Positions 8,601 to 15,933 of a DNA stretch of 16,701 nt are shown piece by piece. Every line of letters starts with the position of its first letter. The first letter of the stretch is position 1. The position numbers and the translations under genes were made by a program. Location of the stretch: positions 1 to 16,701 of the forward strand of contig CAZKJH010000085.1 of assembly GCA_964553035.1 (NCBI GenBank). Reading direction: 5' to 3'. Below the pieces are notes generated by a model that saw only the letters and a program-made list of their open reading frames with translations, was not told where the DNA came from and did not search any database. This DNA comes from JBBQIY01 sp964553035 (GTDB lineage Bacteria; Verrucomicrobiota; Kiritimatiellia; RFP12; UBA3636).

Positions 8601-11600
8601 ATTCTCGACACCGATGAAGACCAGATGACCGATGGATGGGAATATTATTTCTGGACGACGATCATGTACGAGGTCAATGCTACGAATAACTGGCGCGCCT
8701 TCGACCCCTCTTTTAATTTTTATAACGCTACGAATTCTGCAGCGGCAGGTCTGCCGCTCCTTAGCCTTGGCCTCCCCGATCCAGTGATCACCGATGCGTT
8801 ACCAAACGCATACGCCAATGGTGGTCTTGCGGATGCATTCGAAGGTACGATTACGAATACCCTCCCGATCCGTCCGGGAACGTTCACCGTCACGTTTAAC
8901 GATGCTACGGTTTACATCGACGATGGTAGAGGCAGACTCTTCGCTACCAACGTTGTCGATACGCTCATCGACCCGGTCACGATTTCACCTGTTCCAACGG
9001 AGGTTCAAGTTTTATCGATTGACTACACGACAGGCGAATGGATTATCGTGCCACCTCCGGGCGCAACGGCTGGGGCCGATTTCGTGATTACGTACGAGAT
9101 TCTCGATGGCCTTTACACAAAGCAGCAGCTTCTGGATGCTTTTGATCCCGCCAAACGGGGAGATCCTATGGCGGACACAGATCAGGACGGATTATACGAC
9201 TGGGAAGAATTTGTCCTCGGTACCAATCCGATTCATTGGGATACGGACGGCGACTCCATGCCCGATGGATGGGAAGTCGAACGTGGTCTTGACCCGCTCA
9301 ATGGTGATCGGATTCTGGGAAATGCGAATGGTGCGCTCGGCAATCTCGATGGCGATAAGATGGCGGGAACAGCCTCGGTTTTGGAGAAACATTCTTCTGT
9401 TTACGCTAACGATCTACAAAACATGACCTATTGGAATGGCGAAAGACCCTTTGGCTTTAATCCAAGCCTCGGCTGGATGGAAGGCAATGACGGGCAGCCG
9501 GACTTTACGAATTTAGAGGAATTCAGGGTTGCTGAATACTATGTTCTTGATCTTGAGGCGGTTGACGCCGTCGATAAAGATAATTGGTTGGAGTACACGA
9601 CGGATCCTTGTGACAACGATACGAATGGTGACGGAATACCTGATGGATGGGCACTTTATGTTGGCGTCTCCGCAATTCTGCCCCTCCCGCCAAGAGTGGT
9701 TGATCGAGAGCTCACACCTATCGTAGGTGATGGGGACGATTACGACGATGACGGACTCTTGGTCTTAGCTGAATTCCAGTGCACAGGAGCTGCTGCATTC
9801 CGTGAAGCGGATGAAACAGTGACCGCCAATGGCGTGACGGCGATTCGCCGCGCATTTGGCAATTTGAATCCATTGTGGACGAATAAGACGCGACCGACTG
9901 ATCCGTGGAATGCCGACACCGATGGCGATGGTCTTATTGATGGCCGCGAGTATCGTGATCCTACAACACCTCCATTAGACTATAACGCTGATGGTAATTC
10001 GCTCGTCAACCTAAACCCAACGAGTGTCGATACGGATCGAGACTGGCTTCCAGATGCCTGGGAGTATTACATGGGGCTACAGACGACCAACAATCCATCG
10101 GGTGATTATTATTCACCAACGGGAACGTATGGCGATCCAGATGGCGACGGCCTCTCGAACTTCCAAGAGTATCTGACAGGTGTCAACTATGGCTGGCGGT
10201 TTGACAAGCGGTATAGTCCTCAGGATGAGAGCCTGTGGCTGCCGCGTGGTGCCGATCCCTACGCTATCGCTTTCCGTCCGTATGATGCAGGCGACTTCTT
10301 GCGACCTTTCCCGAATCCGGCATCGTTGAATTCTGGATTGGAAGCGGTCGAGAGCGCTGAAGGAACCTTGGGTATTTCTCCTCCCGCACCTGCCGATCCA
10401 GTTTATGGCTACACGTATCTCGAGCTTCTCCAGCGAACGATGGTCGTCATGCAAGACGGAGGATTCTTCGGGTTGCCTGAAACAATTATCCAGAGCGTGA
10501 TGGCGTTTGAAGCTAATATTCGCAATGCGAACTTCAGCTATGGCCTTCAGCCCTTGACATGGGATCCGGCAGTACTTGCGATCGGTTCCCCAGTCAATAT
10601 GGATTACTTTTTCATAGCTGAACAAGTTAGTAGCTTGTTCGCAACGGCCAATCCTCGCAGCATTGATTCGGACTTTGATGGCATGGACGATTATTGGGAA
10701 GTGTTCCATGGAATGAATCCGATTTATGGAGGTGATCGCGTAGCAGTAGAATCTCAAAATGACCTGATGCTGGGCATCGTCGAGCTGAATTCTTGTCAGT
10801 CCCTTAGCCTGAATGGGTTTGGGCCGCTGTCAAGAGCGGGTAAGGAAGACTATCGTCTGTTTCAAGTATTAGCGAAATGGCGCCCCTTTGATCTCGATGA
10901 ACCCCGGGCAGATATTCTTCAACCACAGTATTATAACATGTATTGGAATACAGCCATTCCTTACGATCTTGTGAACAACCCGGCACTTTCAGGCTGTCCG
11001 TTTGGCGATATTGATAAAGACGGACTGAGTAGCCAGGAGGAATCGTTTAACCTCTATGCTGCTGATATCTTCTCCCATACCGACCCTTCTCCGTATTGGC
11101 TTACCGATGTATCCTACGACTCGTCCTATTTTTATGGAATTAATGGAGCCGGCTCGCACGTTAATAATTACTACGCGTCGGGTTCGATGAGGTTTAACTG
11201 GTGGTGGAACTACGCCTACGATGCCGCATTGGACGCGGCACCGACGTATCTCTTCGACTTCGAAGTGAATGAAGGCTACGATACGGATAACGACAACATC
11301 TCCGATCGTGAAGAATTGACGTCCACAGACAGTCTGGGTGCTACGGATCCGCTTGATTTCGATAGTCCTCGTTCCCGCAAGGCGATGTACCTGAACGGAA
11401 ATGCCGCCTGTCGTACCCGTAATCCGTTCTTCCACGACAAGTGGGCGCTAACCTCCTATTCAGTGGAACTGTGGTTCCGCGCAGAAGAACCGGTAGGCAG
11501 CGGGTATCAGACCCTGATCGAACGTCCTGTCGTTGTCCCCGTTGATTCGCCGTCCACCGCATGGGCCATACGCCGCACCTTCCGTCTTTCCCTCACTCCT

Positions 11601-14600
11601 GACGGAAGATTCCGCGCTGAGATGGACAATGATGCGTTGAACACATTCTCTGCAGAGACGGCGGTCGCGAATGGCCGAATCTCACCGAATGTCTGGTATC
11701 ATGTTGCTGTGACGATGGATTCGCAAAAGAATCGCTTCATCATCTACCTGAACGGTTCCATGATGGCCTCCCTTGCTTGCGATATCAAGCCTAGCACAGG
11801 CTACTTTGTTGGGTCACAGGTCGCCGATTATGATCCACCAGCGGGCTCAAATACTGATCTTGTCTTGCTGGACACTTACCGATTCAGCGCAGCTCCGATC
11901 GTCGTGGGTGCCTCCGACTCCCATCCGTCATACGTGATTGCTGGCTCTGCTAATCCAGAGTTTACTGATTTCTTTAAAGGTTGGGTTGACGAAATCCGTG
12001 TGTGGGATCGCGTTCGTAGCCAAGGCGAAATCCAAAACGATATGTACAAGCGCTACGGCAAGGAAGAGGTCGCACGCATCAATGACGCGCGTTTTGCATG
12101 GGATCAGAACAATGGGTTCGCGGCCACCGCCTTGAGCGATTTCCCACAGAAGATCCTTTACCACTTCTCGTTCGACAACTTGCCGGATGTCATTCCTTCC
12201 CCTAGTCGTGATCCGAATGCGGACATACCCGGATCGGAAACTGACGAACTTCCGGCAGGCTATGCTGTGATTGGCTCGCTGGCACGTCCTGCCGTTACCG
12301 ACTATCCAGGCGTTCCATGGTGGTTCGCCTCGCCGGTAAGATCCACGGTCTACAATGCCGATTACACGTATGTGCCCTTCATCGAAAATACCGCCGCGCA
12401 TTTGCGGCAGTATCCTCCGTTTGACATCAAAGGCGTCCTTCCCATATTTGATGCCAATTTTAATGTGTTAGGGTATCGCTGGCGCAACTCTGCGGACTGG
12501 ATTGCAATCTACGACAGGCGGTTTGAGGCTTATAATCCTGTCAATACAAATGCTTCGTTCGATATAGCCCCAAGGCTGATTCCGAATACAGCGAATCCGT
12601 ATGGATTTAAATACATGACGGGGTTATCACTCGGGTATGAGCTTAATCCGACAGGTTTTGATGGCGAAGTGGGTATGTTTTCGCAGTATGAAGACGTACC
12701 GATCTACACCGACATGCTTCCGCTCCTCGATGCGGTGGCCGACATCGATGTGGCGATGTGGGATGGTTTAGGGGCCGGATGGAATTACGCTGCTCTGGAT
12801 ACTGACGGCGATGGCTTGCCAGATTGGTGGGAGACGGCCAATGGGCTTGACCCGTATGATAGCGAAGGTGATAACGGCGCTTACGGCGATCCTGATGCCG
12901 ACGGCCTCGACAACTGGGGCGAGTATCTCGCTGGAACGAACCCGTTTGCGTATGACACGAACGGCGACGGCTATTCCGACTCCGATTCGCGCCCCGACGG
13001 CCAGAGCCTGACCTACGGCGAGATGTACGACGATCAGGATGGCATGCCGAGCGCTTGGGAGGTTCAATATGGGCTTAACCCCAACCGTTATGATGCCGAT
13101 CATGATATGGATAACGACGGCTGGACCAATTACGAGGAGTATATGGCTGGCACAAATCCTGCCGATAGAACAAGCTTCCCAAGGCCGGATTGGAACGTCA
13201 AATTCATTTACGATGGTGTACTAGACGATTTCTACAACTCAGCACTTGTTGCGTATTCTTACAGTGAATACTCCTATGGAGAGAGAATGGGTACTGATCC
13301 TAGCGAATATACTTGGGGCGGAAAAATGGGAGGAGATCCAGACGGCATCTGGATGGCAGCAGATCAGCTAGGAGATGAGGACATTACCTTCGATACGGAT
13401 GGAAGAGCCCAGTTGGCGCACTCCGTCATAACGCCTAGGTCAGTGTTCGTAAGCGGACCGCTCGTTGACCATGCTACGTATGTCAACCATATTATCCGAG
13501 GATACTGCGACGACCCTATCGATGCCTATACGGGGCAAATTCTTTGTATATTGGGCGGTCTTCCCGTGACCATTGCTTATAACGAAGGGGTCTTATCAGG
13601 GGGGCCTCCGGGAGGCACGGTTCACATAACGTACCGATGGTCTTTTGCTGGCGATTTACATATCCGTTCTGGGTGGAACAGGTTCTTCGGTTTCATTGAT
13701 CAGAATGGTGATACATTGTATGACGAGGGCGAGCCGTGTGGCCTCTCTGTCGCGAGACCGACACTCGTTTCGTGGGATCCGCCTGAAACCGCCAAGTCGT
13801 CGACTAATGAGAACTTTGTGTATTATCACCCAGAGTACACCTATCCGGCAAATACGATAATTGCCCTAACGGACTTCCTTGTCGGTTACCCCCGTATAGG
13901 GTGGGAGCAGACGCAGTCGGAAATACCGTATAACTGCTGTGACTACTACACGGTCACGTTTTCGGCTAATGGGAATCCTATTGCCACTTTTAATGTCGAT
14001 AAACCGCGAACCTTCTTCCACGAAGGGGACATGCTTGCGGCGGGCGTCAACGGACTGGACTTCGGAGCTGCAACGAAAGTTACCTTCGATTACACGGTGT
14101 CTCATTGTGAAGAGGTTCTGAAGAGCGGAATTTTCTGCTATGACCTCGGCACGGTTGCGACGAGAAGAAAGATGAAGGCGCGCTATCCCGTGCAGTTGCA
14201 GAAGGTCTTTGGGACGGTGGTCAACTTCGAATGGGAGATGGACTACCGCACTGAAGGTGCTCGGATCTCGATTATAGGGATGGACGATGGCAAGACTTAC
14301 TACGACGAACTCGTTCCTCTTCCGACGCGACATGGTAAAATTACAGATGAAATATACTTCTACCATGCCGCCCCACAGCTTATGGACGGGAAGAAGTTTT
14401 TCGAGCTACCACCAGGAAGGTATGAGTACATCATTAAGGAGTATATCCGGACGACTTCTGGAGAGTTGACCAAGCAGGCTATAACGGAAAGATTCCAACT
14501 TGTCGATGAATCTGAGGAAAGTCGTGAGTTGTATTCCATTAGCGGAAATGTTTCCTACTTTGGGAAAGCTGAAATGAGTGCTTTCACTCAGGAGCTTCAT

Positions 14601-15776
14601 ACCTTTGATGGTATTGAATCCGGTTATGTCGGGATGGTTCCTGGCCCCAGCGTTCTTAATCCAGGAACGATTAGCTTCCAAGTTATAGATGGATCTGGAA
14701 ATATAATCGAAAGCCTTAACGACTCCAATGGCGATGGTGCACTTCTTTCAGAATCAGGTTCCGCCCTTGGAGGAGGTATAGACTACGATACTCGAAATTA
14801 TAATGTCGAGTTTTCCCCCGGTTCAATTCCGTCTGGATATAAACTAGTCATTTCCTTTAAGTCTTTCCTGAAGCCGATAGTTGTCGAAGCTTATAGTCTT
14901 CCGGCTATCGCTACAACATGCTTCGCGTTTCCCGGACAACCTGTAGCCAGAACTGTACAATTTGCCAAGGGTGCATACACGATCAATGGACTTGCTGCGG
15001 GCAAATACGCTGTGCGCGCCTACTTAGACTCTGACAATGATAGGTTCCTCGATAGCTGGGAGTCTTGGGGTATTGCTGTCAATGGACCCGTTCAGGGGCC
15101 TGTGGTCTACACGACTTACCCGGCGATCTCCGTGCCGACTAGTCAAAAGGGCAAGGATATTGTCATTCGCGACCGCGATACTGACAACGACCTACTGGCA
15201 GACGCATGGGAGTACCAAAACTTCGGAAGCTTAGCGGCTCAGAGCGGCTACGATCAAGCAGAGCCGGATCTTTATGTCTGGCAAGAATATGCCGATGGTG
15301 CTCTCGACTCCGATCCGAACCGGGTCGATACTGACGACGATGGTCTCTCTGATGCAGTCGAACTGCGCCTCACGGGCACGGATACACATGAGGTGGACTC
15401 CGATAAGGACGGGATTAGCGACCTTGAGGAATTCCTCTCAGGAAGCAATCCTGTTGATCCTACGTCGGCGGTTCCCTATAAGACGCTCGGAGTCGAGTTT
15501 GATGCCGGCGGCAAGCCGTTCGTCCTCTGCCCGTATCCTGCTCTCGTCCGCGGCATCAAAATCAGCTACATCCTGAAGCACAAGGAGAATTTGTCTGATA
15601 CGCAATGGACAGCCGTTTACGAGCCGGAGTCCGTCTCGGCTCCGAATGTGACCCTCGGTACACTGAAGGCAGGAGTCATGATGATGAAGCCGGATGCTGA
15701 TTTGATTGAAGATTGGAGCAAGGGTTTCTTCAGAGTCGATGTCCAAGTCGACTCTGGGGAATGGACAATCTACTAG
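5679..15776 (+). CDS. Giant secreted modular protein with many DxDxDG calcium-binding-type motifs, LamG and PKD-like domains
   Basis: The protein has 3365 residues with one uninterrupted frame. Residues 1-26 are a signal peptide cut after AAA. In order: two tandem copies of a 250-residue Ig-like/BIG2-like unit (27-523); a Calx-beta-like domain (525-627); a PKD-like domain (628-727); a first ladder of DxDxDGxxDxWE motifs (838-1885) interrupted by a small beta module (1061-1140); a LamG/concanavalin-like domain (1901-2125); a second ladder (2374-2500); a cysteine-containing beta-rich region with DQNGDTLYDEGEP near 2674 (2507-2940); a carboxypeptidase-regulatory-like domain (about 2950-3130); a last ladder (3117-3266); and a C-terminal beta module with FFRV. 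The Asp ladders resemble thrombospondin type-3 repeats and should bind calcium. LamG suggests glycan or protein binding. No enzyme domain, LPXTG, PEP-CTERM or hydrophobic tail is visible. Adhesin, matrix or surface-layer function is inferred. It is the last gene of the probable operon. Confidence 0.88.
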   Translation: MKHYFKNIFKSSLAVLLCLGAMTAAAQLKITQLYTFASTADGGTVLTSETGEAIYIDVEFDDNIFDFSTNTTLRPTLSFTVGAMNKSAEFLAVNGNFMSFRYYPQPSDYGTGLKIKDVAYPSARILINIPTGLTIRNPASTQFLQPINQYAQSVATLANATAYNQSIGLNMYKLENADGAGISVARGSTRTITVSRPFIAANNATSIKLLALSTNSAVATVSPSSYVLPGTNSSCNFVINGVASGNSLVRIYSQDHPSEFVEIPVTVVNPPVLTALAIDDIQVFADTGSATNELISETSQALYIDVFFGDILHDFTADPGDTGARPEFEFLIGNQARLASFESISGNLMTFTYAPQPNDYGMGFTIKTPASASARNIIRLNGARITSFDGTKELTQANQYDLPFANSINTDADNQTVAINLFKIENSNAAGISIIRGDYTIITVNRPSIAAANLTDIKLLGVSTSNAVATVGPSPGTMFGGSASHNFRIDGITPGTATIRISSQDYPTQFIEIPVTVMPSAAERSITLTSIATGESWLDVDENGGSPTHKVRVRLGKVPTSDVTLAVNRGGLNSGWLVFAPTVTIVANSDTAIFSIGAPDGPVSAVLTFSDPLGNFDPKTFSVEVNNIAPAIYSPYSSTNMTTAVAATAVIGETVTLTAGAFDPALEYDDPITYMWVIMPQSRPWITNFNQTVSFVMDVPTTVTLDATDKDGGRATRLTINYTVESGVLLTLRVGDEPTLQGVGTGRFLYLDPSNRVWTAANPSIRFNAGFSTNGVLVRAIPDIDSYLFTWLAESGILTPLSAFNMPTRVSDVTIKLKEATVVEHLFSRAFYAGIDSFGDIDADGLSDIWEAGWFGSDTSENLGSTPNTDPRGVNGAEGNVDGDYLPLAGLQSIPNVQTNGLVMVYQYPITDHGGAAWDWTGYLPNVNNPFSNIIEYRGLLEDRDLGDGWVRYAMAMPTVGSPLRGNDSATDPNILDTDEDQMTDGWEYYFWTTIMYEVNATNNWRAFDPSFNFYNATNSAAAGLPLLSLGLPDPVITDALPNAYANGGLADAFEGTITNTLPIRPGTFTVTFNDATVYIDDGRGRLFATNVVDTLIDPVTISPVPTEVQVLSIDYTTGEWIIVPPPGATAGADFVITYEILDGLYTKQQLLDAFDPAKRGDPMADTDQDGLYDWEEFVLGTNPIHWDTDGDSMPDGWEVERGLDPLNGDRILGNANGALGNLDGDKMAGTASVLEKHSSVYANDLQNMTYWNGERPFGFNPSLGWMEGNDGQPDFTNLEEFRVAEYYVLDLEAVDAVDKDNWLEYTTDPCDNDTNGDGIPDGWALYVGVSAILPLPPRVVDRELTPIVGDGDDYDDDGLLVLAEFQCTGAAAFREADETVTANGVTAIRRAFGNLNPLWTNKTRPTDPWNADTDGDGLIDGREYRDPTTPPLDYNADGNSLVNLNPTSVDTDRDWLPDAWEYYMGLQTTNNPSGDYYSPTGTYGDPDGDGLSNFQEYLTGVNYGWRFDKRYSPQDESLWLPRGADPYAIAFRPYDAGDFLRPFPNPASLNSGLEAVESAEGTLGISPPAPADPVYGYTYLELLQRTMVVMQDGGFFGLPETIIQSVMAFEANIRNANFSYGLQPLTWDPAVLAIGSPVNMDYFFIAEQVSSLFATANPRSIDSDFDGMDDYWEVFHGMNPIYGGDRVAVESQNDLMLGIVELNSCQSLSLNGFGPLSRAGKEDYRLFQVLAKWRPFDLDEPRADILQPQYYNMYWNTAIPYDLVNNPALSGCPFGDIDKDGLSSQEESFNLYAADIFSHTDPSPYWLTDVSYDSSYFYGINGAGSHVNNYYASGSMRFNWWWNYAYDAALDAAPTYLFDFEVNEGYDTDNDNISDREELTSTDSLGATDPLDFDSPRSRKAMYLNGNAACRTRNPFFHDKWALTSYSVELWFRAEEPVGSGYQTLIERPVVVPVDSPSTAWAIRRTFRLSLTPDGRFRAEMDNDALNTFSAETAVANGRISPNVWYHVAVTMDSQKNRFIIYLNGSMMASLACDIKPSTGYFVGSQVADYDPPAGSNTDLVLLDTYRFSAAPIVVGASDSHPSYVIAGSANPEFTDFFKGWVDEIRVWDRVRSQGEIQNDMYKRYGKEEVARINDARFAWDQNNGFAATALSDFPQKILYHFSFDNLPDVIPSPSRDPNADIPGSETDELPAGYAVIGSLARPAVTDYPGVPWWFASPVRSTVYNADYTYVPFIENTAAHLRQYPPFDIKGVLPIFDANFNVLGYRWRNSADWIAIYDRRFEAYNPVNTNASFDIAPRLIPNTANPYGFKYMTGLSLGYELNPTGFDGEVGMFSQYEDVPIYTDMLPLLDAVADIDVAMWDGLGAGWNYAALDTDGDGLPDWWETANGLDPYDSEGDNGAYGDPDADGLDNWGEYLAGTNPFAYDTNGDGYSDSDSRPDGQSLTYGEMYDDQDGMPSAWEVQYGLNPNRYDADHDMDNDGWTNYEEYMAGTNPADRTSFPRPDWNVKFIYDGVLDDFYNSALVAYSYSEYSYGERMGTDPSEYTWGGKMGGDPDGIWMAADQLGDEDITFDTDGRAQLAHSVITPRSVFVSGPLVDHATYVNHIIRGYCDDPIDAYTGQILCILGGLPVTIAYNEGVLSGGPPGGTVHITYRWSFAGDLHIRSGWNRFFGFIDQNGDTLYDEGEPCGLSVARPTLVSWDPPETAKSSTNENFVYYHPEYTYPANTIIALTDFLVGYPRIGWEQTQSEIPYNCCDYYTVTFSANGNPIATFNVDKPRTFFHEGDMLAAGVNGLDFGAATKVTFDYTVSHCEEVLKSGIFCYDLGTVATRRKMKARYPVQLQKVFGTVVNFEWEMDYRTEGARISIIGMDDGKTYYDELVPLPTRHGKITDEIYFYHAAPQLMDGKKFFELPPGRYEYIIKEYIRTTSGELTKQAITERFQLVDESEESRELYSISGNVSYFGKAEMSAFTQELHTFDGIESGYVGMVPGPSVLNPGTISFQVIDGSGNIIESLNDSNGDGALLSESGSALGGGIDYDTRNYNVEFSPGSIPSGYKLVISFKSFLKPIVVEAYSLPAIATTCFAFPGQPVARTVQFAKGAYTINGLAAGKYAVRAYLDSDNDRFLDSWESWGIAVNGPVQGPVVYTTYPAISVPTSQKGKDIVIRDRDTDNDLLADAWEYQNFGSLAAQSGYDQAEPDLYVWQEYADGALDSDPNRVDTDDDGLSDAVELRLTGTDTHEVDSDKDGISDLEEFLSGSNPVDPTSAVPYKTLGVEFDAGGKPFVLCPYPALVRGIKISYILKHKENLSDTQWTAVYEPESVSAPNVTLGTLKAGVMMMKPDADLIEDWSKGFFRVDVQVDSGEWTIY
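5757..7247 (+). repeat. Tandem duplication of an Ig-like/BIG2-like unit inside the giant gene
   Basis: Copy 1 spans 5757-6494 (residues 27-272) and copy 2 spans 6495-7247 (273-523). Matching landmarks occur in the same order: SETGEAIYIDV/SETSQALYIDV, QPSDYGTGLKIK/QPNDYGMGFTIK, IKLLALSTNSAVATV/IKLLGVSTSNAVATV and FVEIPVTV/FIEIPVTV. The copies are clearly diverged, so the duplication is old. The second half of each copy, with the SxNAVATV sequence, resembles BIG2 domains of surface proteins. Confidence 0.85.
7251..7859 (+). other. Calx-beta-like + PKD-like module shared with the propeller protein
   Basis: Residues 525-727 of the giant protein align by eye with residues 347-533 of the protein encoded at 2965-4899. 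Landmarks are LGKVPTSDVTL versus LGSIPSSNVVL, GPVSAVLTF versus GPMNCILSF, the paired NNIAPAI and NVAPTI, VIGETVTLTA versus LVGESLELTG, and the shared ending VESGV. The PKD copy here has lost the usual WxFDDG core (it reads YMWVIMPQ), so it is the more degenerate of the two. Confidence 0.75.
8190..11330 (+). repeat. First ladder of DxDxDGxxDxWE motifs in the giant protein
   Basis: About thirteen Asp-rich motifs recur across residues 838-1885, for example DIDADGLSDIWE, DTDQDGLYDWEE, DTDGDSMPDGWE, DTDGDGLIDGRE, DPDGDGLSNFQE, DSDFDGMDDYWE and DTDNDNISDREE. Many are followed by G(T/L/M)xP-type turns and then the next DTD, as in thrombospondin type-3-like calcium-binding repeats. Spacing ranges from about 20 to over 200 residues, so this is a ladder with inserts, not a strict tandem array. 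Some copies are degenerate (DTDEDQMTDGWE, DTDRDWLPDAWE). Confidence 0.85.
11379..12053 (+). other. LamG/concanavalin A-like domain in the giant protein
   Basis: Residues about 1901-2125 show the order typical of LamG-type jelly rolls in bacterial surface proteins: KAMYLNGNAA, SVELWFRAEE, a charged middle with LSLTPDGRFRAEM, VWYHVAVTMDSQKNRFIIYLNG, and a closing GWVDEIRVWDRVRSQGEIQ. Such domains commonly bind carbohydrate or protein and are not catalytic by themselves. It is inserted directly after an Asp motif. Confidence 0.85.
12798..13180 (+). repeat. Second, dense ladder of Asp-rich motifs
   Basis: Five motifs lie within about 125 residues (2374-2500): DTDGDGLPDWWE, DPDADGLDNWGE, DTNGDGYSDSDS, DDQDGMPSAWE and DMDNDGWTNYEE. 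The sequence GTNP occurs twice between them. This is the most regular and closest to consensus part of the protein. Confidence 0.85.
15027..15475 (+). repeat. C-terminal ladder of Asp-rich motifs
   Basis: Four motifs, DSDNDRFLDSWE, DTDNDLLADAWE, DTDDDGLSDAVE and DSDKDGISDLEE, lie in residues 3117-3266 and lead into SGSNPVDPTS before the final beta module. Confidence 0.85.
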
Positions 15777-15792
15777 CCCTTAGATCCCTGCG

Positions 15793-15835
15793 CGTGATGC
15801 GTCATGAAAGACGCATCACGTCAAGAGGATTTTCT
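15793..15835 (+). terminator. Hairpin after the giant gene, probable terminator
   Basis: CGTGATGCGTC (15793-15803) and GACGCATCACG (15810-15820) form a perfect 11-bp stem with a 6-base loop, starting 17 bases after the giant gene's stop codon. The downstream T-tract is weak and late (TTTTCT at 15830-15835). It may be a poor intrinsic terminator or a 3'-end stabilising structure. Confidence 0.6.
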
Positions 15836-15858
15836 GGATCAAAAAATCAAAATTGCAG

Positions 15859-15887
15859 TTGATTTACATAGGCTCAAGCATTATACT
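15859..15887 (+). promoter_or_regulatory. Sigma70-type promoter of the lipoprotein gene
   Basis: TTGATT (15859-15864) and TATACT (15882-15887) are separated by 17 bases. Transcription would start near 15894, about 40 nt before the ATG at 15934. This is the best promoter match in the window and, with the hairpin before it, separates the lipoprotein gene from the giant gene. Confidence 0.65.
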
Positions 15888-15920
15888 GAACAACATTTAG
15901 ACGACAAAACCAACAACGAT

Positions 15921-15926
15921 GGAGAA
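15921..15926 (+). promoter_or_regulatory. Ribosome binding site that selects the ATG at 15934
   Basis: GGAGAA is placed 7-9 bases before the ATG at 15934. The ATG at 15919 overlaps this site and has no Shine-Dalgarno of its own (the bases before it are accaacaacg), so the downstream ATG is preferred. Confidence 0.6.
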
Positions 15927-15933
15927 CTTCCCA

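Noticed and set aside
10113..10757. 214-residue antisense open frame inside the giant gene
   Set aside because: It is a shadow of biased sense codons (GAT/GAC and similar). It has no domain or ribosome binding site and the sense frame is clearly coding.
11928..12401. 157-residue antisense open frame under the LamG region
   Set aside because: The sense strand encodes recognisable LamG sequence. The antisense peptide shows no plausible protein features.
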